Positions 55,674 to 64,000 of a stretch of 64,000 bases of DNA are shown piece after piece. This DNA is from Triticum aestivum. Lineage: Eukaryota; Streptophyta; Magnoliopsida; Poales; Poaceae. The stretch covers positions 237,862,397 through 237,926,396 of the forward strand of contig NC_057803.1 of the NCBI RefSeq assembly GCF_018294505.1, given 5' to 3'. The position numbers were made by a program, and so were the translations under genes. Under the pieces are notes generated by a model that did no database searches, was not told the origin of the DNA, and was given only the letters and a program-made list of their open reading frames with translations. The stretch's first letter is position 1, and each line of letters starts with the position of its first letter.

Positions 55674-56193
55674 GCAACAAATGCAGCCTAATAATAAACC
55701 TTCTAGTGATGCTTTTGAAATTAAATTGAAAAGTGTGTGTTTACTTGCCACCAAATCTGATATTGATGATTTAGATTTTAGCAAATCTGTTTGCTATGCT
55801 TTTGTGTGCAAAGAGGCATTATTTTCATTCAAGGACGTGCCTTCCTCTTTGCCTCCTGCTGTCACTAACATTTTGCAGGAGTTCGCTGACGTCTTTCCAC
55901 AAGACGTGCCACCAGGATTACCACCTATTCGAGGGATTGAGCATCAAATTGACTTAATTCCCGGTGCATCATTACCCAACCGTGCACCATACTGTATCAA
56001 TCCAGAGGAGACGAAGGAGATTATGCGTCAAGTACAAGAACTGCTCGACAAAGGTTATATACGCAAATCCCTTAGTCCTTGTGTTGTTCCTATCATTTTA
56101 GTGCCGAAAAAGGATGGTACGTCGTGTATGTGCGTTGATTGTAGAGGCATTAATAATATTACTATTTGTTATCGTCATCCTATTCTAGGCTAG
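55656..56193 (+). pseudogene. D pol: linker and reverse transcriptase fingers
   Basis: The frame (VAKEFEQQM, then LQEFADVFPQDVPPGLPPIR) leads into the reverse transcriptase start: IDLIPGASLPNRAPY, then LLDKGYIRKSLSPC, VPIILVPKKDGTSCM and [10 protein letters not shown]. It ends at TAG 56191-56193 after a one-base-type frameshift near 56185. The next segment continues in another phase. Confidence 0.82.
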
Positions 56194-57650
56194 ATGATAT
56201 GCTTGCTGAATTGAATGGCTCTACAATATTCTCCAAAGTTGATTTGCGTAGTAGATACCATCAAATTCGTGTGAAATTGGGAGATGAATGGAAAACAACA
56301 TTTAAAACTAAGTTTGGATTATATGAGTGGTTAGTCATGCCTTTTGGCTTAACTAATGCACCTAGTACTTTCATGAGGTTAATGAACGAAGTTTTACATG
56401 CTTTCATTGGACGATTTGTGGTAGTTTACTTTGATGACATATTGATTTATAGCAAATCTTTGGAGGAACATTTGGAACATTTACGTGCTGTTTTTATTGC
56501 TCTACGTGATGCACGTTTGTTTGGTAACCTTGGGAAGTGCACCTTTTGCACCGACCGAGTATCTTTTCTTGGGTATGTTGTTACTCCACAGGGAATTGAA
56601 GTTGATAAAGCCAAGATTGAAGCTATTGAGAGTTGGCCGCAGCCCAAAACGGTCACACAAGTGAGGAGTTTCCTTGGCCTCGCTGGTTTCTATAGGCGTT
56701 TTGTGAGAGATTTCAGCACCATTGCTGCACCTCTCAACGAGCTTACAAAGAAGGATGTGCCTTTTGTTTGGGGTACCGCACAGGAAGAAGCCTTCACGGT
56801 ATTGAAAGATAAGTTGACACATGCTCCTTTACTCCAACTTCCTTATTTTAATAAGACTTTTGAGCTTGAATGTGATGCTAGTGGAATTGGATTAGGAGGT
56901 GTGTTATTACAAGATGGCAAACCTGTTGCATACTTTTCTGAAAAATTGAGTGGGCCTAGTCTGAACTATTCTACTTATGATAAAGAATTATATGCTCTTG
57001 TTCGGACCTTAGAAACATGGCAACATTATTTATGGCCAAAGGAATTTGTTATACATTCTGATCATGAATCTTTGAAACACATTAAAAGTCAAGCAAAACT
57101 GAACCGTAGGCATGCTAAATGGGTTGAATTCATTGAGACTTTCCCTTATGTCATTAAACACAAGAAGGGTAAAGAAAATGTTATTGCTGATGCATTGTCT
57201 CGTCGTTATACTATGCTTTCACAACTTGACTTTCAAATATTTGGTTTGGAGACCATCAAAGATCAATATGTGCATGATGCTGAATTTAAAGATGTATTGC
57301 AGAATTGTAAGGAAGGGAGAACTTGGAACAAGTTCGTTCTTAATGATGGATTTGTGTTTCGTGTTAACAAGCTATGCATTCCAGCTAGCTCTGTTCGTCT
57401 TTTGTTGTTGCAAGAGGCGCATGGAGGAGGATTAATGGGACACTTTGGCGTCAAGAAGACGGGGGATATACTTGCTACACATTTCTTTTGGCCAAAGATG
57501 AGACGGGATGTTGAGCGTTTTGTTGCTCGCTGTACTACATGTCAAAAAGCTAAGTCGCGACTCAATCCTCATGGTTTATATATGCCTTTGCCTGTACCTA
57601 GTGTTCCTTGGGAGGATATATCTATGGACTTTGTTTTAGGTTTACCTTGA
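56166..57650 (+). pseudogene. D pol: reverse transcriptase palm, RNase H and integrase N-terminus
   Basis: 494 codons carry [23 protein letters not shown] and the catalytic YFDD at 56427-56438. The [12 protein letters not shown] block follows, and then RNase H residues in [27 protein letters not shown] and ADALSRR. The integrase zinc domain (HFGVKKT... CTTCQKAK) comes next and the core begins with SMDFVLGLP, whose Asp is the first catalytic residue. TGA at 57648-57650 then stops the frame. The downstream phase is unchanged, so a single CGA-to-TGA change is a simple explanation. Confidence 0.88.
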
Positions 57651-58559
57651 ACAAAGGGGAGGGATAGCATATTTGTTGTCGTGGATAGGTTCTCGAAAAT
57701 GGCACACTTTATACCATGTCATATAAGCGATGATGTTGTTAATGTTGTTGATTTGTTCTTTCATGAAATTATTCGCTTGCATGGTGTGCCAAATACTATT
57801 CTTTCAGATCATGATATTAAATTTCTTAGCCACTTTTGGAGATGTTTATGGGCTAAGTTGGGGACTAAACTGCTTTTTAGTACTACTTGTCACCCCCAAA
57901 CTGATGGACAAACTGAAGTAGTCAATAGAACATTGTCTACTATGCTTAGGGTTATTTTGAAGAATAACAAGAAAATGTGGGAAGAATGCTTACCTCATAT
58001 TGAATTTTCTTATAATCTTTCATTGCATTCTACTACTAAGATGTGCCCTTTTGAAATTGTGTATGGTTTCCTACCTCGTGCACCTATTGATTTGTTGCCT
58101 CTTCCATCTTCGGAGAAGGTTAATTTTGATGCTAAAGAACGTGCTGAATTGATTTTAAGAATGCATGAGTTAACTAAGGAAAACATTGAGCGTATGAATG
58201 GTAAATATAAACTTGTTGGAGATAAGGGTAGAAAACATGTTGTGTTTGCACCTGGAGATCTTGTTTGGTTACATTTGCGTAAGGATAGGTTTCCTAATTT
58301 GCGCAAATCAAAGCTAATGCCACGTGCTGATGGTCCTTTTAAGGTGTTAGAGAAAATAAATGATAATGCATATAAACTTGAGTTACCTGCAGATTTTGGG
58401 GTTAGTCCCACTTTTAACATTGCAGATTTGAAGCCTTATTTGGGTGAGGACGATGAACTTTCGTCGAGGACGACTTCATTTCAAGAAGGGGAGGATGATG
58501 AGGACAACCATTGTTACACCCACAGCCCCTGCTGCTATACATACTGGACCGATTACTAG
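57651..58559 (+). pseudogene. D pol: integrase core and C-terminus, running into the 3' LTR
   Basis: The same phase continues after the TGA ([16 protein letters not shown]). The second catalytic Asp is in [13 protein letters not shown], and the Glu is in [10 protein letters not shown]. The C-terminal domain follows ([19 protein letters not shown], then [18 protein letters not shown] and [16 protein letters not shown]). In the 5' LTR version the frame would go on into the LTR for about 100 codons. Here a 5-base deletion at about 58506 shifts it, and the frame ends at 58559. Confidence 0.85.
58481..58495 (+). other. Polypurine tract of D
   Basis: AAGAAGGGGAGGA directly precedes the 3' LTR start TGATGAGG at 58496. 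It overlaps codons of the Pol C-terminus. Confidence 0.8.
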
Positions 58560-59412
58560 AGCTCGCGCACGCCAATTGAATTATCAGGTACTTTCGTTTC
58601 TTGGTAACGATTCTAATGTTCAGGAGAATATGATGCTGCGTAAATTGGATACATTTGTTTTGCTTACAAATGAAGGGCCTAGCTTGGACAAGAAAGATGA
58701 ACCTTGGTGCAAGTTCAAGCATGGAGATGATGGCAGGCGCAACGGGATCAAGAATGGAGTTACAAGTGATGATTTCAGGACTTTGAAGCCACCATAAGGA
58801 GTGTATGAAGCCTTAGACGAAATATACAAGATGCCACTTCATAAATTTCGTCCAGAGGCTATTTTAGGTGCTGCGCCACCTTATTATTGGGCCAGGCCCA
58901 TGTATTTTCGAAATACTTAAGTATAGGCTGTTTTTAGAGTCCGTACGTGTGGGGAAACAAGAGTTAGGGTTGGTTTCGGACCCCTCCTCCAAGGGCCACT
59001 AAATCCCCCCCCTCTTCCTCCATATATACAGCCCTTAGGGCGTCGTTTAGACTTTGGGTTTTGTTTAGATTAAAAGTTTGCCATAGCTGCAACTTCGCGT
59101 ACTTCGTTTGTGTCCAACGACTAGACCAAGGCGTCACAGAACCCCACCTTGGTCAATAAAGCTTTCATCTTATATTCGAAATATCCAGATTGCAATCTCA
59201 GTTTCTTGCTTGTTCTTCGTTTGCTCACAGGAAACAGACCCTCGTGGTCAGGTTGATCGTGCTCTGGCGTGGTCAATAACCCCTCGGAAGTTGGTTTAGC
59301 GATTGCTAAGGCGCGACGTCTTGCACGTTCGTAGTCGAATCGTCAAGGTCGACTCCCACAAAAATGATAGCCACCATCTCATCGAAACATTGGGACACCT
59401 TTGCCTCTATCA
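58496..59412 (+). repeat. D 3' LTR
   Basis: 917 bases, matching the 5' LTR with about 4 percent difference and a 5-base deletion near its start (GACAACCATT against GACATCAATACCATT). The open stretch coding for [11 protein letters not shown] is kept to a TAA at 58795-58797. A TATA sequence lies at about 59020-59029. Confidence 0.9.
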
Positions 59413-59417
59413 GAGGT

Positions 59418-61532
59418 GGTACCGGTGAAGGGGGGAAACATCCAGGAAAATATCCCCGGTGTTTCGCGTTTTCAGATAGATGAACCGGAGGGGGAAAGTT
59501 GTGTGTTCGCTATGCTAGGGATGCGTGGCGGACAAACAGGCTGTGTATCCGGATTCGTCTCGTCGTTCTGAGCAACTTTCATGTAGAAAGTTTTTCCATC
59601 CGAGCTATGGTTTATTTTATATTGATTTTAAAAGATTTAATCAATTTTAGGATTTATTTAATTAATTTAATTGAACATTATCCAAAACAGTGTTTGCTGA
59701 CATTAGCATGATGTCAGCAGTCAACATTGACCGTTGACCTGGTCAACCTGACGTTTGGGTACAGTGGGACCCACCTGTCATACACTTCTAGGTTGATTAG
59801 GGTTTAGGTTAAACTAATTACTGTTTAATTAAACTAACAAGTTAATTATATTAATTACATAGGATTAATTAACTTAATTAATTAATTAAATTTATTATTA
59901 TTATTTTCTTTTTTTTATAAAACCGTTCTGGGCATGGGCCCCGTTCGTCATAGGGCCAAAGGCCAAAGCGGGCGTCGGGCGTTAGCGGGCGCGACCCAAA
60001 CTGGCGCATGCCCAGGTGCGGGCGGAGCCAACAGGGGCCGGAGCAGGGGGCGTTGGCCACGGCAAAGCCGGCCGGGAGCTGCACCAGCGAGACGGCCAAG
60101 TGGCGGACAGCAGCGGAGGACGGGGGGTTCGTGCGAGGGGGCGGCCGGGGAGCAGCGCAGCAGAAGGGGAAGACGAGTCGAGGCAGCATCAGGATGGCGC
60201 CGAGGGGTGGTGCGGGTGAGTGGTGGCGTGCATGCGGTCAGGACGGCGTCGAGCGGCAGGTGGCGGCGGCACAACGGAGCAGGGTGGTCGGGACCGTGGA
60301 GGACGCTGGCGGCGGGCGGCGCGGCGCAACGGAGTAGTAGCGCGCGCGGCAGAGCGGCAGAGGCGGGATGCGGGTGCGCGGACAGGCGCGGTCACCGCGC
60401 GGCGAGCGCGAGCGCGCGCGCAAAGGGGGAGCGGGGTGAGCAGCGGCAGTGGGACGCGCGACCGGACACAGTAGGGGTCGGGGTGAGTGTNNNNNNNNNN
60501 NNNNNNNNNNNNNNNNNNNNNNNNNNNNNNNNNNNNNNNNNNNNNNNNNNNNNNNNNNNNNNNNNNNNNNNNNNNNNNNNNNNNNNNNNNNNNNNNNNNN
60601 NNNNNNNNNNNNNNNNNNNNNNNNNNNNNNNNNNNNNNNNNNNNNNNNNNNNNNNNNNNNNNNNNNNNNNNNNNNNNNNNNNNNNNNNNNNNNNNNNNNN
60701 NNNNNNNNNNNNNNNNNNNNNNNNNNNNNNNNNNNNNNNNNNNNNNNNNNNNNNNNNNNNNNNNNNNNNNNNNNNNNNNNNNNNNNNNNNNNNNNNNNNN
60801 NNNNNNNNNNNNNNNNNNNNNNNNNNNNNNNNNNNNNNNNNNNNNNNNNNNNNNNNNNNNNNNNNNNNNNNNNNNACGAGGGGGAGAGGAGAAGGTGGAG
60901 CTCACGACGGGAGTAGGGATCAGGGCAATGGTGCTCGTGGTGGGGGACGGGGATGACGGCGTCGACGTAGACAAGGTAGGCCAGCGGGGAGGAGGAGGCA
61001 GTCCGGCGGGGAAGCTCCGGGCACCGGCGTCGGCGTCGGCGTCGGGGGTGGAGCGGCGAGGGGATCGGGCTCCTGCTGATCCAGATCCAATGAAGGGGGA
61101 GGGGGAGCGAGTGGGGCGATTAGATTAGGGTTTCAAGGGGGAGAGGATAAGGGAGCGCCGGTTGGGCCGACCGGCAGCTGGGCGGTGGTCTACTGGGCCT
61201 GAGCCCAGTGGGAAGGGGTTTCCTTCTCTCCTTTATTTTCTTTTAGTTTTTGTTTTTGTTTTTCTTTTTATTTATTTTCTTTTCTGTTTTAATTCATTTT
61301 AGAATACTTAGGCCTTTTATAAAATCATGGATCCCACACCATAAATTCCTAGGCATTTAATTGCAGACCTTGAACTTTTTTGTTTTAAATTTTGAAAAAC
61401 TTTTATTGTTGACATTATTTTGAATTTAAAAATTTGAAAAGTTTTGATCCAACACGATATTAACAACAGTAACCGGGGTGACATGGCACCGTTAACGTGG
61501 GATTACTGTAGCTTAATTACCCGGGTGCTACA
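59418..61532 (-). repeat. C LTR (5' LTR in the sense direction), part right of D
   Basis: It resumes GGTACCGG after the GAGGT duplication and aligns with 27304-29398 to the terminal GGGTGCTACA at 61532. AT-rich sequence (59800-59910) is followed by a GC-rich leader with an assembly gap and a T-rich tract (61220-61290). Open frames in the GC-rich part run through Ns and recur in the other LTR, so no gene is called. Confidence 0.9.
60491..60875. other. Assembly gap (385 N) in the C right LTR
   Basis: A run of N inside the GC-rich leader of the LTR, at the place matching the gap at 28242-28838. Flanking sequence (60351-60490 and 60876-60972) supplies bases missing from the left copy. Confidence 0.95.
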
Positions 61533-61537
61533 TCCTC

Positions 61538-64000
61538 ACTCCAGATCTCTGTGTCACTTCAGCGCCTCACCTCGAGTCTCTTTGTTTTCATTTCTCCAGG
61601 AGAAGACATGGCAGCCGCCTCATCCCAAAGCAAAGCTCGCCTCCGACCTTGTCTCCTCCCGCTCGCTTGCAAACAACGTGAGGCGTCTCTGCCTCCTCGC
61701 GTTGGCCATCTCCAGGCCTCAATGCCCTGCAGCTTGCGTCCCCATGCTCCTCGTCGTCGGAACCCCGCCAAGACCCAAGCTGCGCCATGGCCTTCCCGAC
61801 GCCATCCGCAGCTGCCGGATTGGGCTCGTCCCCGAGGGATCCGCCCCCTCATCTCCCTCCCCGGAGTCCGCGCGCCTGGAGCTCCCCTGCGCCTCAAGCT
61901 CGTCTTCGTTGGATCCGTCGCCAAGAGCCGCCGCGTCCCCGTTGTCTCCGTCCGGTCCGTGCCCGTGCCCCTTTTCCCGAGTGCCCCCGCCTGGATCCAC
62001 TCCTCCTCACCTCGTCCGCGTCGCCGGGATCGCGCCAAGTCCGCCACTGCGTCCTCTGCTTCCCCTGCAACGAGCAACATCCGCTTGCTAGTTGACCGCG
62101 TCAACCCGCAACCTGGGTCCTTACCTCGCCAGCCGCCAGCTTCGACCGGGCCTTAGCCCTTGGGTGAGCTGCCCAGCGCCTGCTTGTTTTGCCTGTTAGC
62201 CAGATTCGGCCCGTATAGTGTTTTTTCCTCCGAACGAATTTAATCAATTATTCCAGGAACTGTTGTTTTACAGAAAACCCTCCTCGTTCATGCATTTAAT
62301 AACTCCACGACTATGCATCATATGTAAAAACTTCATACATGTAAAATGTTTAGAATTTCATCTAGTTTCATAATATGCCACTTTCATCTATGTTTAAAAT
62401 GTTGTTTGATTAAATTTGCTCAAATGCCATGCTAAAATGATTTATTTAATAACTAAATAACCGTAGCTCCAAATCTAATAAATTTATATGTAAATGGGGT
62501 GGAAAATGCATAGAGTAACTTGGTGCACTTTATTTTGATGTTTAACAACTTTAAAAATGTGATTTGGGGCAGAACAGTACCAAATTCAAAATATGTGCAT
62601 GAGGATTTTCCGGAATTGTTGTTTGTTATTTCCGGCCTCATTTAAACTTGCTTAAATAGATAGTTTACTTATGCTTCAGCTCTTGCCATTTCTAACAACA
62701 TTTATTATTGTTGGGTACATAAACGAGAGCGAACTAAATAATTGAATGTGGTGTTTCGTCAATATGCAACTTGTTGCAAATTGAGCTCCACTTAATTTGT
62801 AGTGTTGTTTGTTGCACTTTGTCATGCCATTACTCATTAAACAGGACATGCATCATACTTGAGTGTGCATCATGACATGCTTATGCTTGTTGGTTTACCG
62901 TGGTGTTTACTTCTTTCTGATTGCGCTTCTCCTTGATAGTTCCGGTTACCTTGCGATTGTGAGGACCCGTTGGACTACATTGGTTCGTCTACTTCATGGA
63001 CTCATTCTTCTTCCTAGCGGGATTTTAGGCAAGATGACCGTCACCTTGGATCTCACTACTATCATTGCTATGCTAGTTGTCTCGATGCTATCGCTATGTC
63101 ACGCTACCTACCACTTGTTTATCAAGCCTCCCAAATTGCCATGATAGCCTCTAACCTTTTTCACCATCCCACCAAACCGTTGTTTGGCTATGTTACTGCT
63201 TTGCTCAGCCCCTCTTATAGCATGCTAGTTGCAGGTGCAGTTGCAGGTTGTTCCATGTTGGGACGTGGATATCGTGGAATATCACAATATATCTTATTTA
63301 ATTAATGCATCTATGTAGTTGGTAAAGGGTGGAAGGCTTGGCCTTTTGCCTAGTGTTTTGTTCCACTCTTGCCGCCCTAGCTTCCGTCATACTGGTGTTA
63401 TGTTCCTTGATTTTACGTCCCTAACACGATGAGGGTTTATGGGCCCCTCTTGACAGTTCGCTTTGAATAAAACTCTTCCAACAAGGCCCAACATTGATTC
63501 TACCATTTGCCTAATAACAACTAAAACTTGCATAGGGACCGTCTAGCACCCAAGGATAATTAATCAACCCCCCGGGCCAATGCTCCTCTGAGTGTTGGTC
63601 CAAACTGAGAAGACTGTGGGGCCACCACGGGGAAACTCGAGGTCTGGTTATTCGTAGGATGTCTCATCCGGTGTGCCCTGAGAACGAGATATGCGCGGCT
63701 CCTATTGGGATTTGTCGGCACATTCGGGCGGTCTTGCTGGTTTTGTTTTACCATTGTCGAAATGTCTTCTGCGCCAGGATCCCAAGTTTGATCGGATGTC
63801 CCGTGATGGAGGATTGTCTCCGCGGATCATGAGCTTGTCATGGGATAAGTTGGGACACCCCTGCAGGGTTTAAACTTTCGAGCGCCATGCCTGTGGTTAT
63901 GTGGAAGATGGGAATTTGTTAATATCCGGTTGTAGTGGACTTGAACTAAACTCATTTAAAATACACCAACCGCGTGCGTAACCGTGACTGTCTCTTTTTG
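61538..64000 (+). repeat. B 3' LTR, second part (after element C); runs off the right edge
   Basis: It resumes after the TCCTC duplication and aligns with 8619-10970 and 19008-19141 of the B 5' LTR, including the uninterrupted palindrome CCCTGCAGGG (63858-63867) that A split in the other copy. This gives the empty-site proof for A. About 650 bases of LTR lie beyond the window. The GC-rich part (61540-62160) is open in several frames as in the 5' LTR. Confidence 0.88.

Larger units (their letters stand above)
51691..59412 (+). mobile_element. Element D: Ty3/gypsy retrotransposon, TSD GAGGT
   Basis: D is flanked by GAGGT at 51686-51690 and 59413-59417. Removing it restores GAGGTGGTACCGG as in the other C LTR. 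LTRs of 924 and 917 bases flank a leader, gag with zinc knuckle, protease, reverse transcriptase, RNase H and integrase in gypsy order. I count about 37 differences between the LTRs (about 4 percent) by eye. The coding region has at least three frameshifts and two in-frame stops, so this copy is dead. Confidence 0.92.
25379..61532 (-). mobile_element. Element C: Ty3/gypsy chromovirus-like retrotransposon, TSD TCCTC
   Basis: C is flanked by TCCTC at 25374-25378 and 61533-61537. Both LTRs start TGTGACGCCCCCGATTC on the + strand. The primer site beside the right LTR and the polypurine tract beside the left LTR put the sense strand on minus. In sense order the interior has ORF1, gag with zinc knuckle, retropepsin, reverse transcriptase, RNase H, integrase and a chromodomain-like tail. 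The integrase is split by E and the upstream LTR is split by D. Without inserts C is about 13.9 kb with LTRs of about 4.02 and 4.04 kb. Several stops and frameshifts make this copy non-functional. Confidence 0.9.
7862..64000 (+). mobile_element. Element B: gypsy-type non-autonomous retrotransposon with nested inserts; runs off the right edge
   Basis: B starts TGTAACGACCCGAGACCG at 7862, and its second LTR starts at 24620 with a diverged copy of the same sequence. Without inserts its LTR is about 3.88 kb and its interior about 3.4 kb. The interior has no gag or pol that I can recognise, so B depends on enzymes made by another element. It hosts A in the 5' LTR, solo LTR S in the interior and C in the 3' LTR. 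About 650 bases of the 3' LTR lie beyond 64000, so the TSD (left flank CACAC) cannot be tested. Confidence 0.8.

Overview
This window is plant DNA, most likely from a Triticeae grass (wheat, Aegilops or a relative). It contains no host gene that I can support. Essentially all 64 kb is nested LTR retrotransposons. The Triticeae call rests on three things: a 14.5 kb Maximus-type Sirevirus (Ty1/copia), a Sabrina/WHAM-like solo LTR, and several Ty3/gypsy elements with about 4 kb LTRs. Family names are from memory of the type and were not searched.

The nest can be read from TG...CA ends and 5-bp target-site duplications (TSDs). The outermost element is H, a gypsy element on the + strand: its 5' LTR ends at 1584, and its ORF1, gag and protease remnants run to 7861. 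An antisense 4.2 kb LTR (G, 2082-6287) interrupts H ORF1. B is a gypsy-type, apparently non-autonomous + strand element inserted in H at 7862; it runs off the right edge. B's 5' LTR (7862-19781) contains A, an 8 kb minus-strand non-autonomous element (10971-19002, TSD CCCTG). B's short non-coding interior (19782-24619) contains the solo LTR S (20006-21424, TSD ATCAC/ATCAT). B's 3' LTR (24620-25378 and 61538-64000) contains C, a minus-strand chromovirus-like gypsy element (25379-61532, TSD TCCTC).

C carries two further insertions. E is the minus-strand Sirevirus (30471-44991, TSD GTGAT), sitting inside the integrase of C a few codons after its first catalytic Asp. D is a + strand gypsy element (51691-59412, TSD GAGGT), sitting inside the upstream LTR of C. 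The deepest nesting is therefore H > B > C > D/E. Without its inserts C is about 13.9 kb. Two runs of N (28242-28838 and 60491-60875) fall at the same place in the two LTRs of C.

Most gag-pol frames are broken. Eight of ten in-frame stops I could place are TAG, as expected if methylated CAG (CHG context) decays to TAG. The best-preserved large reading frame is the 1303-codon extra ORF of E (36291 to 32380, minus strand), downstream of a decayed pol. It has no visible membrane segment, a coiled coil and basic clusters. In front of it lie a pyrimidine-rich splice-acceptor-like site and a TATA plus GC-rich leader block, so it may have its own expression route. A also has a long intact ORF (517 codons), next to a perfect tRNA-Asp primer-binding site.
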